This document shows positions 1 to 10,907 of a DNA stretch of 64,000 nucleotides, in pieces. Origin of the DNA: Pseudomonas alcaliphila JAB1 (lineage in GTDB: Bacteria > Pseudomonadota > Gammaproteobacteria > Pseudomonadales > Pseudomonadaceae); contig NZ_CP016162.1 of assembly GCF_001941865.1 (NCBI RefSeq), positions 4,091,501-4,155,500 on the forward strand, given 5' to 3'. Position 1 is the first letter of the stretch. Each line of letters starts with the position of its first letter. Both the position numbers and the translations under genes were made by a program. The notes beneath the pieces are model-generated. The model ran no database searches. It saw only the letters and a program-made list of their open reading frames with translations, and was not told the origin of the DNA.

Positions 1-75
1 GGTGCTTTCAGCGCTTACGTACAGGCCGTCAAGGACGGCAGCTTCCCCGCCGCCGAACATGGCTTTTCCGCATGA
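1..75 (+). CDS. panB: 3-methyl-2-oxobutanoate hydroxymethyltransferase, C-terminal end only (partial)
   Basis: Only the last 24 codons are inside the window, in frame 1, ending with TGA at 73-75. The visible tail has the form typical of the PanB C-terminus in Pseudomonas (a '[13 protein letters not shown]' stretch), and the stop codon overlaps the panC start as ATGA, the usual panB-panC arrangement. PanB transfers a hydroxymethyl group from methylene-tetrahydrofolate to 2-oxoisovalerate to make ketopantoate. Identification rests on the tail sequence plus the neighbour, so it is good but not independent. Confidence 0.85.
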   Translation, partial: GAFSAYVQAVKDGSFPAAEHGFSA

Positions 76-929
76 ACATGGTGAAAACCCTGCGCGAGTT
101 GCGCGCAGCCGTCGCCCAGGCACGGGCCGAAGGCAAGCAGATCGGTTTCGTGCCGACCATGGGCAATCTGCACGCGGGTCACGTTTCGCTGGTGGAGATC
201 GCCGCCCAACGCGCCGACTTCGTGGTTGCCAGCATCTTCGTCAATCCACTGCAGTTCGGCGCCGGTGAAGATCTGGACAAGTATCCGCGTACCCTCGCCG
301 CCGACCAGGAAAAACTGCTGGCAGCCGGCTGCCACCTGCTGTTTCACCCCGATGTTGCGGAAATCTACCCACACGGCATGGGTGACCAGACCCGCGTCAG
401 CGTTCCCGGTGTTTCCGAAGGTCTCTGCGGCGCCAGCCGTCCGGGGCATTTCGAGGGTGTGGCGACGGTGGTGACCAAGCTGTTCAACATGGTCCAGCCT
501 GATCTGGCCGTGTTCGGCGAGAAGGACTACCAGCAACTGGCGGTAATCCGCGCGCTGGTGCAGGACCTGAACATGCCGATCCAGATCATCGGTGCGCCGA
601 CTCAACGCGCCGAGGACGGCCTCGCGCTGTCTTCGCGCAACGGCTACCTCAGCGACGAACAACGCGCCGCCGCCCCAGCGCTGTATCGAGGCCTGCAAAC
701 GATTGCCGAGGAACTGCGCCGTGGCGCTCGCGACTACGCACGGCTTATCGAGACTACTCAGGCGCAACAGCGTACCGCTGGTTTCATCCCCGATTATCTG
801 GAAATCCGCAATGCGGTGAATCTGCGTCCGGCCCAGGTCGACGACCATCACCTGGTGATTCTGACCGCCGCACAGCTGGGTAGCACCCGTCTGATCGACA
901 ATCTGGTGGTTGAACTGCCGCGCCAGTAG
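72..929 (+). CDS. panC: Pantothenate synthetase (pantoate--beta-alanine ligase)
   Basis: Joins pantoate and beta-alanine with ATP to give pantothenate, the vitamin precursor of coenzyme A, in the cytosol. The 285-residue protein has the family length and motifs: [10 protein letters not shown] at 28-37 (HxGH-type nucleotidyl site), FGEKDYQQ at 148-155 and the KMSKS-like region around [15 protein letters not shown] at 179-193. The ATG at 72 overlaps the panB stop (ATGA), so translation is likely coupled; a second ATG two codons later is possible. panD, which makes the beta-alanine substrate and follows panC in P. aeruginosa, is not downstream here; instead there is a terminator and pgi. Confidence 0.97.
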   Translation: MNMVKTLRELRAAVAQARAEGKQIGFVPTMGNLHAGHVSLVEIAAQRADFVVASIFVNPLQFGAGEDLDKYPRTLAADQEKLLAAGCHLLFHPDVAEIYPHGMGDQTRVSVPGVSEGLCGASRPGHFEGVATVVTKLFNMVQPDLAVFGEKDYQQLAVIRALVQDLNMPIQIIGAPTQRAEDGLALSSRNGYLSDEQRAAAPALYRGLQTIAEELRRGARDYARLIETTQAQQRTAGFIPDYLEIRNAVNLRPAQVDDHHLVILTAAQLGSTRLIDNLVVELPRQ

Positions 930-959
930 CTGCCTGCAAAGGCAGCCGGTTACACTCTC

Positions 960-985
960 AAAGGCCCGGATCGATCCGGGCCTTT
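960..985 (+). terminator. Rho-independent terminator after panC
   Basis: A perfect inverted repeat (AAAGGCCCGGATC / GATCCGGGCCTTT) followed by TTGCTTTT lies 30 bases after the panC stop and 25 bases before the pgi start. It separates the pan genes from pgi. Confidence 0.8.
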
Positions 986-1009
986 TGCTTTTGTGGATCA
1001 GGAGCTCCG

Positions 1010-2674
1010 ATGGCCTATTACCAGCAGCCTCACGACGTCACCACCCTGCCCGCCTGGCAGGCCCTGCAGCAACATCGTGCCGAGATGGCCGGGTTCAGCA
1101 TGCGCGAGGCCTTTGCAGCGGATACAAGGCGCTACCAGCGATTTTCTCTCGACAGCTGCGGGCTGCTGCTGGATTACTCGAAAAACCTGATCGATGAGCG
1201 CGGCCTCGAGCTGCTGATTCAACTGGCCGAGCAGGCCGGTCTGCAGGAGTCCATCGCCAACCTGTTCAACGGTGAGCAGGTCAATGCTTCGGAAGGCCGC
1301 GCCGCACTGCACACGGCCCTGCGCAGCCCGATTGGTCGCCGCCTGCTGGTCGACGGCCATGACATCATCCCCGAGGTCCATCGCGTCCTGAACCAGGTCA
1401 CCGAACTGGTCAGTCGCATTCACAGCGGCCTGTGGCGCGGCTACAGCGAAAAACCGATCAAGGAAGTGGTGAACATCGGCATTGGCGGCTCCTTCCTCGG
1501 CCCGCAACTGGTTTCCGAAGCACTACGCCCGTTCACCCAACGCGGTGTGCGCTGCCACTACTTGGCCAATATCGACGGCAGCGAATTCCGCGAACTGACC
1601 GCCCGCCTCGATCCGGAAACCACGCTGTTCATCGTTTCCAGCAAGTCCTTCGGCACCCTGGAAACCCTCAAGAACACCCTGGCCGCGCGCGACTGGTACC
1701 TGGCCATGGGCGGCCCGGAAGAGCAGTTGCATCGCCACTTCATCGCCGTGACCAGCAACCGCAAGGCCGCCATCGAGTTCGGTATCGGCGAAGAGAACAT
1801 CTTCCCCATGTGGGACTGGGTTGGCGGGCGTTACTCGCTGTGGTCGGCCATCGGTCTGCCCATCGCCCTGGCCATCGGCGTATCCAACTTCAAGGAGCTG
1901 CTGGCCGGTGCCTACGCCATGGACCAGCACTTCACCCAGGCGCCATTGGCCGAGAACATGCCGGTGCTGATGGCCCTGCTGGGTATCTGGTACACCAATT
2001 TCTGGGGCGCGCAAAGCCACGCGATCCTGCCTTACGACCACTACCTGCGTAACTTCACCAAGCACCTGCAACAGTTGGACATGGAGTCCAACGGCAAGAG
2101 CGTGCGCCAGGACGGTAGCGAACTGAACATCGCCACAGGGCCGATCATCTGGGGCGGCGTCGGCTGCAACGGTCAGCATGCCTACCACCAGTTGCTGCAC
2201 CAGGGCCGTCTGCTGGTACCGGCGGACTTCATCGTCCCGGTCAACAGCTACAACCCGCTGTCCGACCATCACCAGTGGCTGTTCGCCAACTGCCTGTCGC
2301 AAGCCCAAGCGCTGATGCAGGGCAAGACGCGTGAGGAGGCCGAGGCCGAACTGCGTGCCAGGGGCATGCCAGAAGCCGAAGTACAGCGGCTGGCGCCGCA
2401 TAAGGTGATTCCTGGTAATCGCCCGAGCAACATCCTGGTAATGAATCGCATCGCACCGTTCGAGCTGGGCGCGCTGGTAGCCCTGTACGAACACAAGGTA
2501 TTCGTGCAGAGCGCCATCTGGGGCATCAATGCCTTCGATCAGTGGGGCGTGGAGCTGGGCAAGGAGATGGGCAAGGAGGTGTATCAGCGCCTGACCGGCC
2601 AGCTCGACAGCAGCGCATCGGATGCTTCGACCCAGGGCCTGATCGCCCATTTCCGCGAGCATCACCGCGGCTGA
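1010..2674 (+). CDS. pgi: Glucose-6-phosphate isomerase
   Basis: Interconverts glucose 6-phosphate and fructose 6-phosphate; in Pseudomonas, which lacks 6-phosphofructokinase, it works mainly in gluconeogenesis and sugar recycling. The 554-residue protein has the SIS-type phosphosugar site with GIGGSFLGP at 157-165, the catalytic-Glu segment [13 protein letters not shown] in the middle and the C-terminal PGI signature [12 protein letters not shown] near 510. The start is preceded by an AGGAGC Shine-Dalgarno. The terminator at 960-985 isolates it from panC, so it probably has its own promoter in the short gap. Confidence 0.97.
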   Translation: MAYYQQPHDVTTLPAWQALQQHRAEMAGFSMREAFAADTRRYQRFSLDSCGLLLDYSKNLIDERGLELLIQLAEQAGLQESIANLFNGEQVNASEGRAALHTALRSPIGRRLLVDGHDIIPEVHRVLNQVTELVSRIHSGLWRGYSEKPIKEVVNIGIGGSFLGPQLVSEALRPFTQRGVRCHYLANIDGSEFRELTARLDPETTLFIVSSKSFGTLETLKNTLAARDWYLAMGGPEEQLHRHFIAVTSNRKAAIEFGIGEENIFPMWDWVGGRYSLWSAIGLPIALAIGVSNFKELLAGAYAMDQHFTQAPLAENMPVLMALLGIWYTNFWGAQSHAILPYDHYLRNFTKHLQQLDMESNGKSVRQDGSELNIATGPIIWGGVGCNGQHAYHQLLHQGRLLVPADFIVPVNSYNPLSDHHQWLFANCLSQAQALMQGKTREEAEAELRARGMPEAEVQRLAPHKVIPGNRPSNILVMNRIAPFELGALVALYEHKVFVQSAIWGINAFDQWGVELGKEMGKEVYQRLTGQLDSSASDASTQGLIAHFREHHRG

Positions 2675-2687
2675 TTCACGCCTTCTC

Positions 2688-2718
2688 ACGCTGCCCGGCC
2701 CAGCCCGCAGGGCAGCGT
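2688..2718 (+). terminator. Weak hairpin after pgi, possible terminator
   Basis: ACGCTGCCC pairs with GGGCAGCGT across a 13-base loop, 14 bases after the pgi stop. There is only TTC after the stem, not a T run, so termination efficiency is doubtful. The rest of the pgi-acs gap holds nothing I recognise. Confidence 0.4.
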
Positions 2719-2833
2719 TCAAGGCTCCTGCACCTCACAAACAGCTATCCCCCGAATATCCCCCCTTGAACCAAGCACCTGCTTGGGTGCACCCTTGTGA
2801 TTGTTGCGGACAAACAATTACAAGGACCCCGCC

Positions 2834-4771
<1,938 letters not shown>

Positions 4772-4775
4772 GCCT

Positions 4776-4810
4776 CGCGCCCGGCCTGAAAGGGCCGGGC
4801 GCGTCTTGTC
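4776..4810 (+). terminator. Rho-independent terminator after acsB
   Basis: A long GC stem (CGCGCCCGGCC ... GGGCCGGGCGCG, loop TGAAA) immediately after the acsB stop is followed by TCTTGTCTT. Confidence 0.75.
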
Positions 4811-4841
4811 TTGTGCCTGCCAAGCGCCGAAACTGCGCGCC

Positions 4842-5714
4842 ATGGAAAGCCTACGTCGTCAGATCGAAAAACAGGTGCACAGCCTCACCGGCGCCTCGCT
4901 GGGCGTACTCGACCTCGACCAGCCGCGCGGTGATGCCGGCCTGTTCGGCCCCGAGTCGATGGTCTGGAAAGTCCACGCCGACTTCACCGCGATGATGGTC
5001 GGCGGCATCTCCGCCCTGCTCCTGCAGATGCTCCACCCACTGGCCTTGGCCGGCGTGTGGGATCACTCCACCTTTCGCCAGGACATGCTCGGCCGCCTGC
5101 GTCGCACCAGCCTGTTCATCGCCGGCACCACCTACGGCGGGCGGCATGACGCCGAGCGACTGATCGACAAGGTACGCAGCATCCATCTGCAGGTGGTCGG
5201 CAGCGCGCCGGACGGTCGCCCCTATGCCGCCAGCGATCCCGAGCTGCTGACCTGGGTACATGTCTCCGAGGTCAGCCAGTTTCTCGCCGGTTACCTGCGC
5301 TACGTCGACCCGCAGCTAGCGGTGGCCGAACAGGATCGCTACTACCGCGAGGTGGCGTTGATCGCCGAGCGCCTCGGCGCGCAGGAGGTGCCCAAGTCGC
5401 GCCAGGCCATCAGCGACTACCTGCAGCGCATGCGTGCGCAGTTGCTCTGCGACGAGCGCACCCGCGAAGTGGTGCGGCTGCTGTATGCCGCACCGATGCC
5501 CAACATTCTCGCCAGACCCTTCGGCAACCTGATGATGCAGGCCGGCGTCGACCTGCTGCCGGAATGGGCCAGCGATCTGCTTGGCGAGCACCAGGCGCCC
5601 TGGCGTCGTCCACTGATTCGCAGCAGCGTGCAACGCACCGCCACGCTGCTGCGCTGGGCGATTCGCAACAGTGCTGCACAGCGTGCCCACCGTCGTCTAA
5701 CGCCGCACCTGTAG
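4842..5714 (+). CDS. DUF2236 (MpaB/latex-clearing-like oxygenase) family protein
   Basis: A 290-residue protein of the DUF2236 family, named after fungal MpaB and rubber oxygenase Lcp, which includes haem-binding oxygenases. I see the family-type opening (LFGPESMVWKVHAD around 32-45), a hydrophobic stretch with HPLALAGVWDHS, and the WVHVSEVSQF segment near 140 containing a conserved His. The start at ATG 4842 is chosen over 4806 because the longer form reads back into the acsB terminator. It stands alone after that terminator. The substrate in bacteria of this kind is unknown; the family call is fair, the function is not assigned. Confidence 0.75.
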   Translation: MESLRRQIEKQVHSLTGASLGVLDLDQPRGDAGLFGPESMVWKVHADFTAMMVGGISALLLQMLHPLALAGVWDHSTFRQDMLGRLRRTSLFIAGTTYGGRHDAERLIDKVRSIHLQVVGSAPDGRPYAASDPELLTWVHVSEVSQFLAGYLRYVDPQLAVAEQDRYYREVALIAERLGAQEVPKSRQAISDYLQRMRAQLLCDERTREVVRLLYAAPMPNILARPFGNLMMQAGVDLLPEWASDLLGEHQAPWRRPLIRSSVQRTATLLRWAIRNSAAQRAHRRLTPHL

Positions 5715-5754
5715 GGCGGGCCACCATCGAGCAGACGAGTTCCACCCGCCCTGC
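5711..5754. repeat. Imperfect inverted repeat of the GTAGGGCGGG type
   Basis: GTAGGGCGGG at 5711-5720 faces CCCGCCCTGC at 5745-5754, giving a long stem directly after the DUF2236 gene. The same opening GTAGGGCGG occurs at 43598 and 49575, so this is a member or relic of a dispersed intergenic repeat and may also stop transcription. Confidence 0.6.
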
Positions 5755-5814
5755 GGCCATACCCTGGTGCTTTCTTGATAAACTTCCGGCCTTCCTTTCT
5801 CCGAGACGCCGCGC

Positions 5815-6831
5815 ATGCCTTCTCTTGACCAGGCGCTGCGCGCCGCCCTCGCCGCTCGCGAAAACCTGCTCGCGGAGCTGCACGCCCAAGGCACCGACTG
5901 CTACCGCCTGTTCCATGGCAGCCAGGAAGGCGCGCCAGGCCTGACCGTCGACCGCTACGGCCCGCAGTTGCTGGTGCAGAGCTTTCATCAATCGCTGGAG
6001 GCCAACGATCTGCACAGCATCGTCGGCAGTGTCGAAGCCTGTCTGGGGCAGCCGCTGCTGTTGGTTTATAACGACCGCTCCAAGGGCAATTCGCGGATCG
6101 ATCGCGACCCGGCACTGTTCCTGGCCGACGATGCAGCACTGGAGGATATGGTCGGCCGCGAATGGGGGCTGAATTACCGCGTACGTGGCCGTCATGCCGG
6201 ACAGGACCCGCTGCTGTTTCTCGACCTGCGCAACGCCCGTGGCTGGATCAAAGCCAACAGCGCCGGCAAGTCCGTGCTCAACCTGTTCGCCTATACCTGC
6301 GGCGTCGGTCTATGCGCCGCAGCGGGCGGCGCACGCGAGGTGATCAACCTCGACTTCGCCCAGGGCAACCTCGCCGTGGGCCGCGAGAACGGCGCGCTCA
6401 ATTCCGAATTGCCCGCCATGCAGTTCATCCAGTCCGACTATTTTCCGGCGATTCGTCAGTTGGCCGATCTCCCCATCAGCAGCCGCCGAGGACAGAAACT
6501 GCCGAGCTATCCGCGCCTGCAACCGCGCCAGTTCGACCTGGTGTTCCTCGACCCGCCGGCCTGGGCCAAGAGCGCCTTTGGCACCGTCGACCTGCTGCGC
6601 GACTACCAGAGCCTGCTCAAACCGGCACTGCTGGCCACTGCCGAAGGCGGCACCCTGGTGTGCTGCAACAACCTGGCAAAGGTGGAGATGAACGACTGGC
6701 GCACGCAAGTGCTGCGCTGCGCCGAGAAGCTCGGCCGCCAAGTGCAGGATTGCCAGGTCGTCGCTCCTGCACCCGACTTCCCTTCGCAAGACGCCAAACC
6801 GCCGCTGAAAACCCTGATCCTGCACCTCTGA
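5815..6831 (+). CDS. Class I SAM-dependent methyltransferase, RlmI/RlmK-like
   Basis: A 338-residue methyltransferase of the group that contains the 23S rRNA methyltransferases RlmI and RlmL/K. The Rossmann motif I is VLNLFAYTCGVGL from residue 154 and the catalytic DPPAWAKS motif is at 246-253 (NPPY/DPPxF type). It lacks the N-terminal PUA domain of E. coli RlmI, so target identity cannot be transferred; an RNA or nucleotide substrate is likely. Start ATG 5815 is the only reasonable one. It is separated from DUF748 downstream by about 100 bases. Confidence 0.8.
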   Translation: MPSLDQALRAALAARENLLAELHAQGTDCYRLFHGSQEGAPGLTVDRYGPQLLVQSFHQSLEANDLHSIVGSVEACLGQPLLLVYNDRSKGNSRIDRDPALFLADDAALEDMVGREWGLNYRVRGRHAGQDPLLFLDLRNARGWIKANSAGKSVLNLFAYTCGVGLCAAAGGAREVINLDFAQGNLAVGRENGALNSELPAMQFIQSDYFPAIRQLADLPISSRRGQKLPSYPRLQPRQFDLVFLDPPAWAKSAFGTVDLLRDYQSLLKPALLATAEGGTLVCCNNLAKVEMNDWRTQVLRCAEKLGRQVQDCQVVAPAPDFPSQDAKPPLKTLILHL

Positions 6832-6933
6832 ACCGGGACTTACGCGCAATCTGACTGCAGCGATAACGACCGGAACTGAACCGCCGTGCCATACTCCAAG
6901 TCGTCTCCTCGTCTGGATAGATGACGCCAAGCC

Positions 6934-9816
6934 ATGCCCAAAGGACTGAAGCGCGCGCTGAGCGCACTGTTGATCACCGTTTTCCTCTACAGCCTGATCG
7001 GCTTTCTGATTCTGCCGGGCATCGCCCTGCGCATCGCCAATCAGCAGTTGGCGCAGTACGCCACGCTACCCGCCTCGCTGCAGCGCGTGCAGCTCAACCC
7101 CTTCACGCTCGAGCTGAGCCTTTGGGGCCTACGTATCGGCGAGAGTGGCCAGGAGCAGCTGAGCTTCCAGCGCCTCTACGCCAATCTGCAAAGCGACAGC
7201 CTGTGGAGCGGTGCCCTACACCTGAGTGACGTAGAACTCGACGGCGCACGTACCGAGATACTCTTCGACAAAGATGGCACGCTCAATCTCACCCAGTTGT
7301 TCAACCTGCCGCAAAGCCAGGCCGAACCCAAGGCCGAGAACAGCGAGCCCTTCCCACTGCGCATCGACAGCATTCGTCTGCGTGAGAAGTCACTGCGCTT
7401 CCAGGACCTGCGCCCGAGCGAGGCCGTGGAATTCGCCTATGACGCGCTCGACCTGGAACTGCACAACCTCAGCACCCTGGCCGGCGACAACGCCGAAATG
7501 ACCATGACCGCCAGCGGCCCGCACGGCGCACAGATCGACTGGCACGGTCAGGTCAGCCTGACGCCCATTACCTCAAGCGGCAGCCTGAGCATCAGCGATG
7601 GCCGCCTGAGTACCTTCTGGCCTTATGTGCGCGACGCACTGCCACTGGTCCTCAAGGAAGGCCAGGTCGATCTCAGCAGCGACTATCGCCTCGACCTGTC
7701 CAGCGGTACCGAGCTGCAACTGAGCAAGATCAAGGTGCAGTTGGCCCCCTTCGCCATCGACGACCCGCAAGGCAAACCGCTGGTACGCCTGCAACGCCTC
7801 GATATCGACAACACCAGCCTCGACCTGGCCAAGCAGCAGGTGGTGGTCGGCGAGGTACGCAGCCAGGGTCTGGAGGCCTGGGCAGCACGCGAAGCCGACG
7901 GCCAACTGGACTGGCAGAAGCTGTTCGCCAAACCAGAAAGTGCCAACAGCGAAGCAGCCGAACCCACGGAGCAGGCCGGCGAGAGCAAGCCCTGGCAAGT
8001 GCTGCTGCAGGATGTGCAGCTGCGCGACTACAAGGCTCACCTGGCCGACCGCGTACCGCAACAGGAAGTGGCGGTGGATGTCGGCCCACTGAACCTCGAC
8101 CTGAAGAACTTCGACAGTCTCGGCGACAAACCTTTCGACCTCAGGCTCGACACCGGCCTGGGCAAGCAGGGCAAGCTGCAGGCGGCCGGCAACGTACAAC
8201 TGAGCCCAACCAGCGCTCAACTCAAGGTCGCCACCCAGGACATCGATCTGCGTCTGGCGCAGGCCTATCTGAGCCCTTTCATTCGCCTGGAACTGCGCAG
8301 CGGCCTGCTCGGCAGCGACCTCGACGTGCAGCTCAAGAGTACCGAGCCGCTGGCGCTCAGCGTCAGCGGCAGCGCCCACGTCGATCAGTTGCACACCCTG
8401 GATACCCTGCGCGAACGCGATTTCGTGCGCTGGAAGCAGGTAAGGGTGGGTGGTCTCGACTATCGTCACGGCGAAAGCCTGGCCATCGAACGCGTGGAGC
8501 TGGATCAGCCCTATGCACGCTTCGTGATCAACGAGAACCTGACCACCAACGTCAGCGAGCTGATCGTGCCGCAGCCGGCGGCACCGAACGAGAGCAAGGC
8601 CGATGCGGGCAAGCCGCTGGCTATCCGCATCGGCGGCGTAGCCATCAATGACGGCTCGGCCAACTTCGCCGATTTCAGCCTGACCCCCAGCTTCGCCACC
8701 GCCGTTCAGCAGATGAACGGGCGCATCGGCGTACTCGACAATCAGAAGCCGCAAGCCGCCAGCGTCGATATCCAGGGCAAGGTCGACCGCTACGCGCCGA
8801 TGAGCATCAAGGGCAAACTGACGCCATTCGATCCGCTCAACAGCCTGGATATCGCCACCAGCTTCAAGAATGTCGAGCTGACCACCATCACCCCCTACTC
8901 CGGCAAGTTCGCCGGTTATCGCATCCGCAAGGGCCGCCTCAACCTCGACCTGCACTACCGCATCGAGAAGGGCCAGCTCAATGCCGAGAACAAGGTGCTG
9001 GTGGAGAACCTGCAACTGGGCGAGCGCGTCGACAGCCCCGACGCCGTGGACCTGCCGATTCGCCTGGCAGTCGCCCTGCTCAAGGACACCCAGGGGCGCA
9101 TCGCCATCGAGTTGCCAGTACAGGGTGATCTGAACAATCCACAGTTCAGCGTCATGCCCATCGTCTGGCAGACCTTGCGCAATCTGGTGTTGCGCGCGGC
9201 CCAGGCGCCGTTCAAGTTCATCGCCGGGTTGGTCGGTGGCAGCAATGTCGACCTCAGCACCGTGCCGTTCGTCGCCGGCTCTGCGGAGCTGCAGGGCGAC
9301 GCGCGCCAGGCCCTGGACACGCTGGCCAAAGCGCTTGAGGAGCGCCCGAATCTGCGTCTGGAGGTAGAAGGCCAGGCCGCACAGAGTGCCGACGGCCCGC
9401 TGCTGGCCGAACAGCGCCTGCAGCGCGAATTTCGCGAAACCTGGTACAAGGTGCTGCAACGCCGTGGTGACAGGGTACCGGCCAGTCCCGATGAGCTGAC
9501 GGTCGCCGAAGACGAACAGGCCGCCCTGCTCGAAGGCATCTATCGCACCCGCCTCAAGCAGCAGCCACCGGCCGAGTGGGCCGAACTGGACAAAGAGCAG
9601 CGCCAGCAGAACATGCGCAAGGCGGTGCTGGACTCCTGGGCGCAAAGCAAGCTGCTGCTGCGCCAACTGGCTCAGCAACGCGCTGCAACGATCAAGGATT
9701 ATCTGGTTGAACAAGGCGGGTTGTACGATGAACGTGTCTACCTGATCGATGCCAACCTGGGTGAACCCGAAGCCGACGGCCGCGTGCTCACCACCCTGCA
9801 CCTGGACAGCCAATGA
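6934..9816 (+). CDS. Large DUF748 (AsmA-like) envelope protein
   Basis: A 960-residue protein with one N-terminal membrane segment (about residues 8-30, ending in LPGIALRIANQQL) followed by a long beta-rich region, the layout of AsmA/DUF748 proteins that are anchored in the inner membrane and reach into the periplasm. Bacterial AsmA-like proteins are now linked to phospholipid transport to the outer membrane; that is family knowledge and not shown here. The C-terminal 150 residues (VDLSTVPFVAGSAELQ and onward, with charged helices) resemble the accessory tail of this group. The stop overlaps the next start as ATGA, coupling it to the two DUF2845 genes. Confidence 0.8.
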   Translation: MPKGLKRALSALLITVFLYSLIGFLILPGIALRIANQQLAQYATLPASLQRVQLNPFTLELSLWGLRIGESGQEQLSFQRLYANLQSDSLWSGALHLSDVELDGARTEILFDKDGTLNLTQLFNLPQSQAEPKAENSEPFPLRIDSIRLREKSLRFQDLRPSEAVEFAYDALDLELHNLSTLAGDNAEMTMTASGPHGAQIDWHGQVSLTPITSSGSLSISDGRLSTFWPYVRDALPLVLKEGQVDLSSDYRLDLSSGTELQLSKIKVQLAPFAIDDPQGKPLVRLQRLDIDNTSLDLAKQQVVVGEVRSQGLEAWAAREADGQLDWQKLFAKPESANSEAAEPTEQAGESKPWQVLLQDVQLRDYKAHLADRVPQQEVAVDVGPLNLDLKNFDSLGDKPFDLRLDTGLGKQGKLQAAGNVQLSPTSAQLKVATQDIDLRLAQAYLSPFIRLELRSGLLGSDLDVQLKSTEPLALSVSGSAHVDQLHTLDTLRERDFVRWKQVRVGGLDYRHGESLAIERVELDQPYARFVINENLTTNVSELIVPQPAAPNESKADAGKPLAIRIGGVAINDGSANFADFSLTPSFATAVQQMNGRIGVLDNQKPQAASVDIQGKVDRYAPMSIKGKLTPFDPLNSLDIATSFKNVELTTITPYSGKFAGYRIRKGRLNLDLHYRIEKGQLNAENKVLVENLQLGERVDSPDAVDLPIRLAVALLKDTQGRIAIELPVQGDLNNPQFSVMPIVWQTLRNLVLRAAQAPFKFIAGLVGGSNVDLSTVPFVAGSAELQGDARQALDTLAKALEERPNLRLEVEGQAAQSADGPLLAEQRLQREFRETWYKVLQRRGDRVPASPDELTVAEDEQAALLEGIYRTRLKQQPPAEWAELDKEQRQQNMRKAVLDSWAQSKLLLRQLAQQRAATIKDYLVEQGGLYDERVYLIDANLGEPEADGRVLTTLHLDSQ

Positions 9817-10121
9817 TCATGCGCAGCTTATCCATCATCACGCTCACTACCCTGGTTGCCGGCCTGCTCAGTGCTACCGCGCAGGCCGACACGCTGCGTT
9901 GCGGCAGCGCCCTGGTCAGCCTTGGCGACCGTCCGTTCGAGGTCGAGCGCAAATGTGGCGCGCCGGTGCACCGCGACCCGGTCGGCTACACCCTGGGCTC
10001 CTATGACCGTCGTGAGTACATGATCGAGGAATGGGTATACGGCCCGAGCAATGGCATGCTCAGCATCCTGCGCTTCGAGGGTAACCGTCTGACCGCCATC
10101 GAACGTCGTCGCGAACGCTGA
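9813..10121 (+). CDS. DUF2845 protein, first of a tandem pair
   Basis: A 102-residue secreted protein: hydrophobic signal peptide to about residue 24 (TAQA/DTLRCG), then a small domain with RCGSALVS, KCG and EEWVYGP. The two Cys (RCG and KCG) could form a disulfide in the periplasm. It starts within the DUF748 stop codon (ATGA), so the three genes are almost certainly one operon. Function unknown. Confidence 0.85.
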   Translation: MIMRSLSIITLTTLVAGLLSATAQADTLRCGSALVSLGDRPFEVERKCGAPVHRDPVGYTLGSYDRREYMIEEWVYGPSNGMLSILRFEGNRLTAIERRRER

Positions 10122-10134
10122 ACAGGAGGTTCTC

Positions 10135-10437
10135 ATGCGCAAACTCAGCTGTCTGCTCACCCTGCTCTGCCTGCCCCTGATGGTCGAGGCGTCCTCCACC
10201 TATCGCTGCGGTAGCGCCCTGGTCAGCAAGACAGCACCCACCGCAGAGGTGCTGAACAAATGTGGCGAACCTTCCAGCCGCGATTTTCTCGGTTACAAGG
10301 AAGTGGTCGATAGCTACGGTTTTCGCAACGAGGTGAGTGTCGAGGAATGGGTCTACGGCCCGAAAAGCGGCATGTACCACTTTCTACGCTTCGAGGGCGG
10401 CCGCCTGACCGAAGTCCGCAGCAAGCGCGGTAGCTGA
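10135..10437 (+). CDS. DUF2845 protein, second of a tandem pair
   Basis: 100 residues, with a signal peptide (to about VEASS) and the same core as its neighbour: YRCGSALVS, KCGEPSSRD, EEWVYGP and FLRFEGGRLTE. It starts 13 bases after the first copy behind a strong AGGAGG. Core identity between the two is clear but they differ throughout, so the duplication is old. Function unknown; the partnership with an AsmA-like protein is inferred only from the operon. Confidence 0.85.
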   Translation: MRKLSCLLTLLCLPLMVEASSTYRCGSALVSKTAPTAEVLNKCGEPSSRDFLGYKEVVDSYGFRNEVSVEEWVYGPKSGMYHFLRFEGGRLTEVRSKRGS

Positions 10438-10488
10438 CGTAACACTGCATGCAGGGCGCACGTTCCTGAAGCATCTCGAGCACCCGGC

Positions 10489-10528
10489 AAAAAAATCAAG
10501 GCCCCGCCGGTCACACCGGCGGGGCCTT
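10489..10528 (-). terminator. Terminator downstream of csbD (minus strand), possibly bidirectional
   Basis: AAGGCCCCGCCGG / CCGGCGGGGCCTT form a perfect stem. Read on the minus strand it is followed by GATTTTTTTG, a proper terminator for the csbD-like gene; on the plus strand the T run is poor, but it may still serve the DUF2845 genes. Confidence 0.8.
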
Positions 10529-10546
10529 CGCGCATCCATGCCTGTC

Positions 10547-10655
10547 GCTATCCGTGCTGATCAGGCGTCCTGCCTGTAGCCATCCGTGCTGAAAATACGT
10601 CCGTTTCTGAAGCTATCCGTACCTGTGGGCATCCTTACCCGGCAATCCGTGCTCA
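10547..10655. repeat. Short degenerate direct repeats (GCTATCCGTGCTGA type)
   Basis: Five related copies: GCTATCCGTGCTGA at 10547, GCCATCCGTGCTGA at 10579, GCTATCCGTACCTG at 10612, GGCATCCTTACCCG at 10628 and GCAATCCGTGCTCA at 10642. The first three are spaced 32-33 bases, and the last runs into the stop codon of the csbD-like gene. In the minus-strand mRNA they form the 3' untranslated region before the terminator. No known repeat class recognised. Confidence 0.6.
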
Positions 10656-10856
10656 GAGCTTGTCGCTGAAATCGCGCAGCTCTTGCTGGGCCTTTTCCTT
10701 GGTCCAGCCGTAACGTTCTTGCAGCTTGCCGGCCAGGTATTCGCTGTGGCCCTCGGCGACGTCCAGGTCGTCATCGGTCAGGTTGCCCCAACGCTCCTTC
10801 ATGCGACCGCTGAGCTGCTTCCATTTGCCTTTGATGATGTCGCTATTCATGGTCAT
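10653..10856 (-). CDS. CsbD family stress protein
   Basis: A 67-residue hydrophilic protein with the CsbD hallmark: [15 protein letters not shown] at the start, then GNLTDDDL and [11 protein letters not shown]. The ORF opens at ATG 10856, but the homologues and the conserved text begin at the second Met (MNSDI, 10850), which is the more likely start. CsbD-like proteins are abundant under general stress in many bacteria, with no defined biochemical role. The BON-domain stress protein lies just upstream on the same strand, as in P. aeruginosa. Confidence 0.88.
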   Translation of the reverse strand: MTMNSDIIKGKWKQLSGRMKERWGNLTDDDLDVAEGHSEYLAGKLQERYGWTKEKAQQELRDFSDKL

Positions 10857-10907
10857 TCTCCCAGTGACAGAAGGTGGGGCCGGGCACCAGCCCGGCCGGC
10901 TCGGCTA

